Assembly (NCBI GenBank): GCA_041497115.1
Contig: JBGQFW010000003.1
Span: 1-64,000 of the forward strand
Direction: 5' to 3'
From: AR5 sp041497115
GTDB taxonomy: Bacteria > Methylomirabilota > Methylomirabilia > Rokubacteriales > CSP1-6
Length of the DNA stretch: 64,000 nucleotides
A program made the position numbers and the translations under genes. Below, in pieces: positions 42,374 through 50,367 of this stretch; positions within the stretch are counted from its first letter, which is position 1, and each line of letters starts with the position of its first letter. The notes beneath the pieces are model-generated. The model was not told the origin of the DNA. It saw only the letters and a list, made by a program, of their open reading frames with translations, and searched no databases.

Positions 42374-43159
42374 GTGAGCGCGCTGGCCGGCGAGCGGGCG
42401 GGCGACGGCCCGCGCGCCGTCGTGCTGCTGCACGGGCTGCTCGGCTGCTCGCGCAACCTCGCCACCCTCGCCCGCGGCCTGGCCGCGCGCGACCGCTCGC
42501 TCGGCGTCGTCGCGCTCGATCTCACCGGCCACGGCGACTCGCCGCCGCTGCCGCCCGACGCGGACTCCGCCACCCTCGCGCGCGACGTCCTTGCCACCGC
42601 CCGCGGCCTCGGCCTCGCCGGCCCGCTGACGCTCGTCGGCCACTCGCTCGGCGGCCGGGTCGCGCTGCGCGCGGCGCGGCTCGAGCCGGCGGCGGTCGGC
42701 GCGGTCACGCTGCTCGACATCGCCCCCGGCCCGTCGTGGGGCGACGGCGTCGCGGCGATCCTCGAGATCTTGACATCGGCGCCGGCGACGTTCGCCTCGC
42801 GCGGCGCGGCGCGGGCGCACCTGGTCGGCGGCGGGCTGGCGCCGCCGCTCGCCGAGTGGCTGCTGCTGAACCTCGCCCCCGCCGGCGAGGGCTATCGCTG
42901 GCGCGTGGATCGCGAGGCGCTGGCCGCGCTGCACGCGCGCACGGCCGGCGAGGATCTGTGGCCGGCCGTCGAGGGGGCGCGTGCGTACGCGGTGCGCTGC
43001 GTGCGCGGCGCGGCGGGCTTCGTGCGCGCCGCCGACGCCGGACGCCTCGAGGCGGCGGGGTGCCCGGTGACGACGATCGACGGCGCCGGTCATCTGCTGC
43101 ACGTCGAGCGACCGCGCGAGGTGCTGGAGGCGGTGATCGCCGGGCTCTTGCCGCCCTGA
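42374..43159 (+). CDS. Alpha/beta hydrolase
   Basis: 261 aa from a GTG. Alpha/beta-hydrolase landmarks: oxyanion strand VVLLHGLLGCSRN, ALDLTGHGDSPPLP, nucleophile elbow GHSLGGR (Ser about residue 94) and catalytic His in DGAGHLLHVERP near the C-terminus. Looks like small esterases of the YbfF type. Cytoplasmic. A hairpin starts at its stop codon. Substrate unknown. Confidence 0.9.
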   Translation: MSALAGERAGDGPRAVVLLHGLLGCSRNLATLARGLAARDRSLGVVALDLTGHGDSPPLPPDADSATLARDVLATARGLGLAGPLTLVGHSLGGRVALRAARLEPAAVGAVTLLDIAPGPSWGDGVAAILEILTSAPATFASRGAARAHLVGGGLAPPLAEWLLLNLAPAGEGYRWRVDREALAALHARTAGEDLWPAVEGARAYAVRCVRGAAGFVRAADAGRLEAAGCPVTTIDGAGHLLHVERPREVLEAVIAGLLPP

Positions 43160-43183
43160 CACGGCGACTGTCAGCGCCGTGTC
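43158..43183 (+). terminator. Hairpin after the alpha/beta hydrolase gene
   Basis: GACACGGCG and CGCCGTGTC form a perfect 9-bp stem with an 8-nt loop, overlapping the TGA stop. No T-run follows, so this is a candidate factor-independent terminator only by structure. Confidence 0.5.
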
Positions 43184-43263
43184 GCCCCCGCGCCGGCGGG
43201 CGCGCCAGACGCGCGGAAACACGCGACGCCGGCTCCGGAACGGTTCTTGCTGATTCCCGGCGC

Positions 43264-43533
43264 ATGGCGTGGAAGCCGAGCCGGGCCGTCGTGCTCTCGC
43301 TGGCCGTCTCGCTGCTGGCCCTCGCGCTGGCGGTGTACGGCGCCACCGTGTCGCCCGCCGAGGCGCCGCCGCGCCCACCCGCGCCGTCGCTCTCCGCCGC
43401 GCGCTTCTTCGTGCTGCTGCCCGACGGGCGCGTCGAGCTGACCGACGCGTGGACCCGGCGCGTCTTCCGCTGGGACGGCCAGCGGTGGCGGGAGCTCGAG
43501 TCGCTCGCCCTGCCGCGCCCGCCGTCGCGCTGA
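43264..43533 (+). CDS. Small membrane-anchored protein, hypothetical
   Basis: 89 aa. One hydrophobic segment at residues 8-29 (AVVLSLAVSLLALALAVYGATV) acts as a signal anchor, followed by a proline linker and a short domain RFFVLLPDGRVELTDAWTRRVFRWDGQRW resembling a single propeller-like hairpin. Not recognised. The ATG at 43264 gives the best anchor; no strong ribosome binding site. Confidence 0.6.
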   Translation: MAWKPSRAVVLSLAVSLLALALAVYGATVSPAEAPPRPPAPSLSAARFFVLLPDGRVELTDAWTRRVFRWDGQRWRELESLALPRPPSR

Positions 43534-43580
43534 GCGCGGCCTGGCCGGCGTGGCCGACGTATAATCCGGCCGCTGCCGCC

Positions 43581-44273
43581 ATGCCGCGCGAGAGCCGTGT
43601 CCGCTGCTTCTGGGCCCGCGATCCGCTCGACGTCGTCTATCACGATCGCGAGTGGGGCGTGCCTGTCCGCGACGACCGCCGCCTCTTCGAGTTCCTCCTG
43701 CTCGAGGGCGCCCAGGCGGGGCTGTCGTGGATCACCATCTTGAAGAAGCGCGACGCCTACCGCCGCGCGTTCGCGGGCTTCGACCCGCGACGGGTCGCGC
43801 GCTTCGGCCGCGGCGACGCGCGCCGGCTGCTCGGCGACGCCGGGATCGTGCGCAACCGCGCCAAGGTCGCCGCCGCCGTCGGCAACGCGCGCGCGTTCCT
43901 GGCGGTGGCCGCCGCGCACGGCTCGTTCGCGGCGTACCTGTGGGCCTTCGTGGACGGCCGGCCGCTGCAGGGCCGGCGGCGGACGCGGCGCGATGTGCCG
44001 GCCGAGACCGAGCGCTCGCGCGCGCTCAGTGACGACCTGCGGCGCCGCGGCTTCCGGTTCGTGGGCCCGACGATCTGCTACGCGTTCATGCAGGCGGTGG
44101 GGCTCGTCAACGACCACACGGTGGACTGCTTCCGCTACCGGCCGGTGGCTCGCCTCGGCGGCGGCGGCCAGCGGGCGAGGTCGTCGAGCAGCGCGCGCGC
44201 GATGAGGCGGCCGCGCAGCGCCAGCGCGCGGCGGCCGGTCGCCGCCCGCGCCGCCGCCGGCCAGCCGAAGTAG
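43581..44273 (+). CDS. tag: DNA-3-methyladenine glycosylase I
   Basis: 230 aa. Tag signatures: VRCFWARDPLDVVYHDREWG at the N-terminus (Cys and His zinc ligands), GAQAGLSWITILKKRDAYRRAF, and GPTICYAFMQAVGLVNDHTVDCFRY (second zinc His/Cys and the base pocket). Excises 3-methyladenine from DNA. The TATAAT at 43560-43565 is a consensus -10. The last 40 residues beyond CFRY are unusual Arg/Ser-rich sequence read antisense to the creatininase gene; relatives normally end near residue 195. Confidence 0.93.
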   Translation: MPRESRVRCFWARDPLDVVYHDREWGVPVRDDRRLFEFLLLEGAQAGLSWITILKKRDAYRRAFAGFDPRRVARFGRGDARRLLGDAGIVRNRAKVAAAVGNARAFLAVAAAHGSFAAYLWAFVDGRPLQGRRRTRRDVPAETERSRALSDDLRRRGFRFVGPTICYAFMQAVGLVNDHTVDCFRYRPVARLGGGGQRARSSSSARAMRRPRSASARRPVAARAAAGQPK

Positions 44274-44950
44274 CCGCGCCCTCCCGGCGCGATCCGCTCG
44301 AAGGTCCGCGCCCCGCGCGCGAGCGCCGCCGCCCAGTCCACCCACGCCGGCGGCAGCCGCCGCGCCTGCGCGCGTCGCACCAGCCGCGGCGCCACCGCGA
44401 GCATCATCGCGGTCTCCAGCTCGCCGGCGTGCCACTCGCCGTGGGGCCGCGGGCTGCGCATGAGTGCCCGCACCCGCGGGTCGAGCATCGGGTTGGGCCG
44501 GCCGTCGGGCGGCGCGAAGCCGGCCACCAGCACCTGCACGCGCGTGCGGCCGAGCGCGCGCCGCGCGCGGGCGATCGCGGCGAGGTGACCGGGATCGGCC
44601 TGGTAGTTGGTCAGCACGAAGCGGCGGAAGCCGTGGCGCGCCAGCCCGCGCACGATCTCGACGACGACGCGGCTGGTGGTGGCCGGCGACAGCGAGACGG
44701 TGCCGCTCCACGCCGCCGCCAGCGGGCTCGCGCCGTAGGGGAGCGAGGGCGCCAGCACCGGGCGCCAGCCCGCGCGGGTCAGGTGCGGCGCGACCGCGCG
44801 TGCCAGCGCCTCGGCGCCGAGCCAGTCCACCGACAGCGGCAGGTGCGGCCCGTGCTGCTCGACCGCGCCCAGCGGCAGCAGCACCACGCTGCGCGCGCTG
44901 CGCGCCCGCCGTCGCGCCTCGGGCCAGGTGAGATCGGCCAGCCGGATCAT
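44135..44950 (-). CDS. Creatininase family protein
   Basis: 271 aa. Metal-site motif LPLGAVEQHGPHLPLSVD (residues 25-42) and GEWHAGELETAMMLA define the creatininase fold used by creatininase, FAPy deformylase and mycofactocin MftE. Hydrolyses an amide bond in a small cyclic or modified compound. Its 3' end overlaps tag on the opposite strand by 139 nt. Start at 44950 lies 6 nt from a TATGCT hexamer. Confidence 0.9.
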   Translation of the reverse strand: MIRLADLTWPEARRRARSARSVVLLPLGAVEQHGPHLPLSVDWLGAEALARAVAPHLTRAGWRPVLAPSLPYGASPLAAAWSGTVSLSPATTSRVVVEIVRGLARHGFRRFVLTNYQADPGHLAAIARARRALGRTRVQVLVAGFAPPDGRPNPMLDPRVRALMRSPRPHGEWHAGELETAMMLAVAPRLVRRAQARRLPPAWVDWAAALARGARTFERIAPGGRGYFGWPAAARAATGRRALALRGRLIARALLDDLARWPPPPRRATGR

Positions 44951-44997
44951 GCCGCGAGCATACCAGTGCTACACTGCGCGCCATCGGGAGGCCGGAC

Positions 44998-46029
44998 ATG
45001 CGCATCGGCATCATCGGCGCGGGCGCGATCGGGTGCGTGGTGGGCGGGATGCTGACGAAGGCGGGACGCGACGTCACGCTGATCGACCAGTGGCCCGAGC
45101 ACGTCGAGACGATGAAGCGGCAGGGGCTGCGGCTGTCCGGCACCTGCGGTGACCACACCGTGCGCGTGAAGGCCATCCACGTCCACGAGCTGCAGCTCGT
45201 CACGGTGCCGTTCGACGCGGTGTTCATCGCGGTCAAGTCCTACGACACCGAGTGGGCGACCGCGCTGGCGCTGGGCTACCTGGCGCGCCCCGACGGCGTC
45301 GTGGTGGACTTCCAGAACGGCGTCAACGACGAGCGGGTGGCGGCGGTGGCCGGCCGCGAGCGGACGCTCGGCTGCGTGATCACGATCGGCGCCGGGATGT
45401 ACGAGCCCGGCCACGCGATGCGCACCGACAGCCAGACGATCGGCTTCAAGATCGGCGAGCTGGACGGCCGCGAGACCGACCGCGCGCGACGGCTGGCCGA
45501 GGTCGTCAGCGACGTGGCCAAGGCGGTGGTCACGCCCAACCTCTTCGGCGAGCGCTGGTCGAAGCTGACCGTGAACTGCATGGCCAACCCGCTGGCCGGG
45601 CTGAGCGGCCTCGGCTCCGCCGAGATCCGCAGCGAGCCGGGGCCGGCGCGCGTCGCGGTGCAGGTGGCGGCCGAGGCGATCACGGTCGGCCGCCGGTGCG
45701 GCCACGAGGTCGAGCCGATCTACGGCATCGACACGCAGCGCTTCGTGGACGGCGCCGCCGGGCGCGACCTCGACCGGCTGCTCGCCGACATGGCGGCGGG
45801 CGCCAAGAAGCTCGCCGGCGGGCGCCCCTCGATGCTCCAGGACGTGATGCGGGGCCGCCGCACCGAGATCGACTATCTCAACGGCTACGTGGTGGATCAG
45901 GGGCGCCGCGTCGGCGTCGCGACGCCGTTCAACGAGACGGTGGTGCGCCTCGTCCACGAGCACGGCGTGGGCACGCTCAGGCCCGACCCGAAGAACCTCG
46001 AGCCGCTGCTGCGGATGCTCCCGCGCTGA
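44998..46029 (+). CDS. Ketopantoate reductase family protein (ApbA/PanE-like)
   Basis: 343 aa. NADP-binding GIIGAGAIGCVVGGMLTKAG at residues 4-23, second domain with NLFGERWSKLTVNCMANPLAG, where the Lys and Asn match the catalytic positions of ketopantoate reductase. Longer than E. coli PanE and may act on another 2-oxo acid. GGGAGG precedes the ATG. The 3' end overlaps the MFS gene of the opposite strand by 53 nt. Confidence 0.88.
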   Translation: MRIGIIGAGAIGCVVGGMLTKAGRDVTLIDQWPEHVETMKRQGLRLSGTCGDHTVRVKAIHVHELQLVTVPFDAVFIAVKSYDTEWATALALGYLARPDGVVVDFQNGVNDERVAAVAGRERTLGCVITIGAGMYEPGHAMRTDSQTIGFKIGELDGRETDRARRLAEVVSDVAKAVVTPNLFGERWSKLTVNCMANPLAGLSGLGSAEIRSEPGPARVAVQVAAEAITVGRRCGHEVEPIYGIDTQRFVDGAAGRDLDRLLADMAAGAKKLAGGRPSMLQDVMRGRRTEIDYLNGYVVDQGRRVGVATPFNETVVRLVHEHGVGTLRPDPKNLEPLLRMLPR

Positions 46030-47248
46030 CGGTACCAGGCGGCCGCGCGACGAGCGCCACCAGCGCGCCGGCGGCGAACGAGGCGGCGAAGATCGCGAAG
46101 GCCAGCCGGTAGTTCCCGGTGGCGTCGTAGAGGACGCCGCCCACCACGGGCCCGGCCGCCGCCGCCAGGTGGCGGAAGGGCGAGGCGATCCCGCGGATCG
46201 CCCCCTGCGCCCGCCGCCCGAAGTAATCCGCCCACGCTAGGCTCGTCACGAACGACTGGGCGCCGCGCGTGAGGCCGTAGACGGTGGCGAACGCCACCAG
46301 CCACACCGGCGACGCCGAGCCGGCGAGCAGCAGCAGCACGCCAACCGCCCCGCCCGCGTAGCACCCCGCGATGCAGAAGCGCACGTGCACCCGCTCGGCG
46401 ATGAGCCCCCACAGCGGCTTGGCGACGGTGTGCAGCGTGTAGAGGTACGTGACCAGCGAGGCGGCCAGCGCGGGCGACAGGCCGCGGTCGGTGACGTAGG
46501 AGAACAGGTGGAGGTTGACGCCGAAGAAGCCGAGGCCGGCGAGGTTGGTGCTGACGATCAGCAGCCAGAAGGCCGGGGTGCGCGCCGCCTGGCGTGCGCC
46601 CAGCGAGACCTCCACGGCGGCCGCGCCCGCCGCCGCGTCGCCCCGCGCGCCGCGCGCGTCGCCGTCGGGGACCAGGCCGTGGTCCTCGGGGGCGCGGCGC
46701 ATCACCGCGGTCGCCGCCAGCCCGAGCACGAGCGTGAGGGCGCCCAGCGCCAGCCACGCGGCGCGCCAGCCGGCGTGGCCGATGGCAAGGGCGACCGGCA
46801 GCGGCAGGACGATGCCCGCGGTCGAGAGGCCCATCGTGGAGACGGCGAGCGCGCGGCCGCGCTGGCGCACGAACCAGCGCGCGACCGTCGTGTCGCCGGT
46901 CAGCTCCCCGAGCGCGACGCTGCCGAACGCCATCACGACGCCGTAGCCGAGCATCACGTGCCAGGCGCTGTGGGCGGCGGCCAGCACCACCGCGCCGCCG
47001 GCCAGGCTCAGCACGCCGAGCCCCATCACGAGGCGCGGCCCGCGGCGATCCACGACCGGCCCCACCAGCGGCGAGAGCGCCGCCGACACGAGGCGCGCCG
47101 CCGCCGCGGTGGAGGCGAGCACCCCGCGCCCGAGGTGCAGCGCGTCGGCCATGAACGGAAAGAAGACGCCGAAGGCCACCGTGAGCACGCCGTAGGAGAG
47201 CAGGTGCGAGACGAACGCGCCGGCGACGACGACCCAGCCGTAGAACAC
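45977..47248 (-). CDS. MFS transporter
   Basis: About 423 aa, twelve helices, starting FYGWVVVAGAFVSHLLSYG, the classic opening of this MFS group. I prefer the GTG at 47248, because it gives that opening and sits 6 nt behind a TACCAT hexamer; an ATG at 47275 would add nine residues. Between helices 2 and 3 the loop reads VGPVVDRRGPRLVMG. Probably exports or imports an organic acid or oxo compound. Divergent from the selenoprotein gene. Confidence 0.88.
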   Translation of the reverse strand: MFYGWVVVAGAFVSHLLSYGVLTVAFGVFFPFMADALHLGRGVLASTAAAARLVSAALSPLVGPVVDRRGPRLVMGLGVLSLAGGAVVLAAAHSAWHVMLGYGVVMAFGSVALGELTGDTTVARWFVRQRGRALAVSTMGLSTAGIVLPLPVALAIGHAGWRAAWLALGALTLVLGLAATAVMRRAPEDHGLVPDGDARGARGDAAAGAAAVEVSLGARQAARTPAFWLLIVSTNLAGLGFFGVNLHLFSYVTDRGLSPALAASLVTYLYTLHTVAKPLWGLIAERVHVRFCIAGCYAGGAVGVLLLLAGSASPVWLVAFATVYGLTRGAQSFVTSLAWADYFGRRAQGAIRGIASPFRHLAAAAGPVVGGVLYDATGNYRLAFAIFAASFAAGALVALVARPPGTVSAGASAAAARGSSGRA

Positions 47249-47287
47249 CCGGGGATGGTAGCATCGGGCCGTCATCGGGAGGGACGC

Positions 47288-47515
47288 ATGCCAGTCGAGA
47301 TCAAGCGCTGCTTCATCTGAGCGGACCTGCGCCGCGAGGCCGTGCGCCTCGCCGACGAGATCGGCCGCGCGACGGGGACCCGGCCGCGCATCCGCATGGG
47401 CGGCATCGGCGCCCTCGACGTCGTCGTGGACGGCCGGGTGGTGTTCTCCAAGAAGACCGAGGGGCGCATCCCGCCGCCCGGCGAGATCGTGAGCCGCGTG
47501 ACGGGGGCGCGATGA
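47288..47515 (+). CDS. SelW-like (Rdx family) selenoprotein with in-frame UGA
   Basis: 75 residues including selenocysteine. ATG at 47288 behind GGGAGG; codon 11 is TGA (47318-47320), and the frame continues 65 codons to TGA at 47513-47515. Residues 8-11 read C-F-I-U, the C-x-x-U redox motif of SelW/SelT/Rdx proteins. The helix REAVRLADEIGRATG, strand DVVVDGRVVFSKK and GRIPPPGEIVSRV that follow match the family to its end. The stop overlaps the next start (ATGA), independent evidence that the frame after the TGA is translated. A SECIS-like hairpin follows the TGA. Thioredoxin-fold thiol/selenol oxidoreductase, cytoplasmic. Confidence 0.88.
47334..47352 (+). promoter_or_regulatory. Bacterial SECIS-like hairpin in the SelW-like gene
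   Basis: GCGAGGC-cgtgc-GCCTCGC: perfect 7-bp stem and 5-nt loop starting 14 nt after the TGA, so the loop lies at 21-25 nt. Bacterial SECIS elements place an apical loop 16-37 nt after UGA with a G in the first two loop positions; here the second loop base is G. SelB would recognise it while the stem is also translated. Confidence 0.7.
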
Positions 47516-48375
47516 CGTTCACGTTCGGCGACGTCACCATCACGCGCGTGATCGAGATCCCGCGCTCGGCCTATCCGACCGCCAGCATGCTGCCCGAGTC
47601 CACGCCGGAGGCGATCGCGCGCCACCACGGCTGGCTCCGGCCCGACTTCTTCGACGAGTCCACCGGCGATCTCGGCTCGCGCATCCAGACGTGGGTGGTG
47701 CGGATGCCGGGGCGCACGATCCTCATCGACACCGGCGTCGGCAACGGCAAGGACCGCCACGAGTCGCCCCTCTGGCACCGGCGCGCGGGCACGTGGCTCG
47801 ACGACCTCGCCGCCGCCGGTGTGCGCCCCGAGCAGGTGGACACGGTCGTGTGCACGCACCTGCACGTGGACCACGTGGGCTGGAACACGCGCCGCGACGG
47901 CGAGCGCTGGGTGCCGACGTTCCCCCGCGCGCGCTACGTGATCCCCGGCGAGGAGTGGCAGTTCTGGAAGTGGGAGAGCGAGCAGGGGCGCGAGACGTCG
48001 GGATGCATCGCCGACAGCGTGACGCCGATCGTCGAGGCGGGGCGGGCGGCGCTGGTGAGCGACGATCACGAGATCGCCCCCGGCCTGCGCTTCGAGCCGG
48101 CGCCCGGCCACACGCCCGGCCACGTCGCGGTGCGGCTGCGCACGCCGGCCGGCCAGGCGGTGTTCTCCGGCGACCTCATGCACCGCACGGTGCAGGTGGC
48201 CGAGCCGCAGTGGAACAGCCGCTTCTGCCACGACGGCGACCGCGCGCGCAAGACGCGCGAGGCCTTCGTCGAGGCGCACGCCGACAGCGGCGTGCTGATC
48301 CTGCCCGCCCACTTCCCGCGCCCCGGCTACATCGTCCGCGCCGACGGCGGCCTTCGCTTCCGGGCCGCCGCCTAG
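47512..48375 (+). CDS. MBL-fold metallohydrolase
   Basis: 287 aa. Metallo-beta-lactamase motif THLHVDHVGWN (about residues 121-131), other ligands in GHTPGHVAV, FSGDLMH and PAHFPRP. Members hydrolyse lactones, thioesters or glyoxalase-type thiol conjugates. Translationally coupled to the SelW-like selenoprotein by ATGA, suggesting a shared role in thiol or peroxide metabolism (inference). The stop overlaps the convergent amidase by 4 nt. Confidence 0.93.
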   Translation: MTFTFGDVTITRVIEIPRSAYPTASMLPESTPEAIARHHGWLRPDFFDESTGDLGSRIQTWVVRMPGRTILIDTGVGNGKDRHESPLWHRRAGTWLDDLAAAGVRPEQVDTVVCTHLHVDHVGWNTRRDGERWVPTFPRARYVIPGEEWQFWKWESEQGRETSGCIADSVTPIVEAGRAALVSDDHEIAPGLRFEPAPGHTPGHVAVRLRTPAGQAVFSGDLMHRTVQVAEPQWNSRFCHDGDRARKTREAFVEAHADSGVLILPAHFPRPGYIVRADGGLRFRAAA

Positions 48376-49799
48376 AGGGCCGGCCGCCGGCCGATCCAGG
48401 GACGAGCGGCCTCGAGCTGGGCGGCCAGGCGGAAGAGCGTCGCCTCGTCGCCGTAGCGCGCCGCGCACTGCACGGCCACCGGCAACCCCTCCGCGCTCTG
48501 CCCGAGCGGCAGCATCATCGCCGGCTGCCCGCTGAGGTTGAACCACACCGTGAACGGCGAGAAGGCGAACACCCGGCGCCAGTACTCGTCCACGTCGTCG
48601 AGCATCATGTCGATCCAGCCGAGCTTCGGCGGGACCGTCGCCAGCCCCGGCGTGAGCAGCACGTCCCAGCGCGCGTGGAAGGCGGCGAGCTGGCGGCCGA
48701 GCCGGTGGGCCGCCTGGGTCGCCCGCACGTAGTCGGCGGCGGTGACGGCCTCGCCCTTCTTCGCCGTCGCCCACGTCACCCGCTCGACCTCGTCGGCCCG
48801 CGGCGGGCGCCCGGCGGTGGGATGGCCGGCGAGGTTCACGACGGTGTTGGCGGTGACCAGCGTGAGAAACGTCGGGACGACGGCCGCGCCGTCCACCGCC
48901 GGGTCGGCCTCCTCGACGAGGTGGCCGAGGTCCGCGCAGAGCCGCGCCGTCTCGCGCAGCACGCGCAGCGGCTCGGCGTCCACCGCCGCGCCGTTCGGCG
49001 CGGCGGCCGTCCACGCGATGCGCAGCCGGCCGGGCGGCGCGCCGACCTCGGCGAGGAACGGGCGCGCCGGCGCCGGCGCCGCGTAGGGATCGCCGGGGCC
49101 GGCGCCGGCGGTGGCGTCGAGCAGCGCCGCCGAGTCGCGCACCGACAGCGTCACCGCGTGCTCGACCGAGCAGCCCCCCAGCCCCTCGCCGGCGTAGGGC
49201 GCCATCGTGTTGCGCCCGCGCGTGGGCTTGAGGCCGACGAGGCCGCAGCACGCGGCCGGCGCGCGGATCGAGCCGAAGCCGTCGGTGGCGTGGGCCATCG
49301 GCAGCATGCGCGCGCCGACGGCGGCGGCGGCGCCGCCGCTGGAGCCGCCGGAGATGCGCGTGGGGTCCCACGGGTTGCGCGTCGGGCCGTGCAGCTGCGG
49401 CTCGCAGGTGAGGCTCAGCCCCAGCTCGCACGTGTTGGTGCGGCCGAAGATCACCAGGCCGGCGCGCCGGAGCCGCGCCACGTGCTCGCTGTCGGCGGCG
49501 GGCGGCGGCGCGTCCGCGAAGAAGCGGCTGCTGCGCGTCATCCGCACGCCGGCGATCGACGCGGTGAGGTCCTTCATGAGGAACGGCACGCCTGCGAGCG
49601 GGCCGTCGGGCAGCCCCCGGGCGAGCGTCTGGCGGGCCAGATCGTAGAGCGGCATCGTCACCGCGTTCACGGCGCCGTTGCGCGCCTCCACCCGCGCGAT
49701 GGCCGCCTCCAGCAGCTCGGCCGGCGAGACCCGGCCCTGCCGCACCAGCCCGGCGAGGCCGAGCGCGTCGTACGCCTCGTAGTCCGCGAATCCTCTCAT
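48372..49799 (-). CDS. Amidase signature family protein
   Basis: 475 aa. Lys of the triad in GVPFLMKDLTASIAG, cis-Ser and Ser in RISGGSSGGAAAAVGA, and FGSIRAPAACCGLVGLKPT. C-terminal GQPAMMLPLGQSAEGLPVAVQ as in most amidases. Broad-specificity amide hydrolase, cytoplasmic. Begins 4 nt inside the GAF-domain gene, so the small sensor-like protein is co-translated and may recognise the substrate (inference). Confidence 0.93.
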   Translation of the reverse strand: MRGFADYEAYDALGLAGLVRQGRVSPAELLEAAIARVEARNGAVNAVTMPLYDLARQTLARGLPDGPLAGVPFLMKDLTASIAGVRMTRSSRFFADAPPPAADSEHVARLRRAGLVIFGRTNTCELGLSLTCEPQLHGPTRNPWDPTRISGGSSGGAAAAVGARMLPMAHATDGFGSIRAPAACCGLVGLKPTRGRNTMAPYAGEGLGGCSVEHAVTLSVRDSAALLDATAGAGPGDPYAAPAPARPFLAEVGAPPGRLRIAWTAAAPNGAAVDAEPLRVLRETARLCADLGHLVEEADPAVDGAAVVPTFLTLVTANTVVNLAGHPTAGRPPRADEVERVTWATAKKGEAVTAADYVRATQAAHRLGRQLAAFHARWDVLLTPGLATVPPKLGWIDMMLDDVDEYWRRVFAFSPFTVWFNLSGQPAMMLPLGQSAEGLPVAVQCAARYGDEATLFRLAAQLEAARPWIGRRPAL

Positions 49800-50305
49800 G
49801 ACGTCCTCTCCGTGATCAGGTAGGCGGGCACCGCCAGCGCCGCGAACAGCAGCCCCGGCGCGACGTCGCCCTCGTCGTACCACCCCGCCTCGTGCAGCAG
49901 GTTGACGGTGCCGAGCACGCGATCGTCCCATACCACCGGCAGGTTCAGCACCGCGCCGCAGCCGAGCGAGGCGATCAGCGCGTGGTCGAAGAACACCGCC
50001 TGCACCTCGGCGGGCGTGCGGCCGAGGTAGGGCTGCCGCCGGCGCAGCACCTGCTCGCTCCACGCCGTCGGGTTCAGCGGCTTGCGGCCGCCGACGGGGT
50101 ACGCGCGCGGGTGCGTCGTGTAGACGCGCTCGGACTCGCCCGACCGCTCGTGGTAGCGCATCAGCGTGAAGAGCCGGTGGCCGACCACCGCGCCCAGCGC
50201 GGCGTCGAGCGCACCGAAGAGCGGTGCCGGCTGGCCGGGCAGCGTGGCCACCGCCGCCACGGCGGCGAGGTGCGGCGCGGGATCGACGCGCGGGCGACGG
50301 CTCAC
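49796..50305 (-). CDS. GAF domain protein
   Basis: 169 aa from a GTG at 50305. A single GAF fold: LFGALDAALGAVVGHRLFTLMRYHE, then NPTAWSEQVLRRRQPYLG, SLGCGAVLNLPVVWDDRVLGTVNLLHE. No output domain is attached. GAF domains bind small ligands such as purines, amides or tetrapyrroles; this one may be a stand-alone binding or allosteric subunit. Co-translated with the amidase; divergent from the molybdenum hydroxylase genes. Confidence 0.82.
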   Translation of the reverse strand: MSRRPRVDPAPHLAAVAAVATLPGQPAPLFGALDAALGAVVGHRLFTLMRYHERSGESERVYTTHPRAYPVGGRKPLNPTAWSEQVLRRRQPYLGRTPAEVQAVFFDHALIASLGCGAVLNLPVVWDDRVLGTVNLLHEAGWYDEGDVAPGLLFAALAVPAYLITERTS

Positions 50306-50320
50306 GACGCCGGGAGACGC

Positions 50321-50367
50321 TATCATAGGTCGCCATGAGCACGCCTCCCCGCGCGGGCCGCCTCTGA
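50321..50367 (+). promoter_or_regulatory. -10 box TATCAT and 10-codon ORF before the hydroxylase genes
   Basis: TATCAT (50321-50326) precedes an ATG at 50335 by 8 nt, as in other leaderless genes here. The ATG opens only a 10-codon frame (MSTPPRAGRL) whose TGA at 50365-50367 sits at the start of the iron-sulfur subunit. This is either a leader peptide coupling translation or the true start of that subunit separated by a frameshift. Confidence 0.55.
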
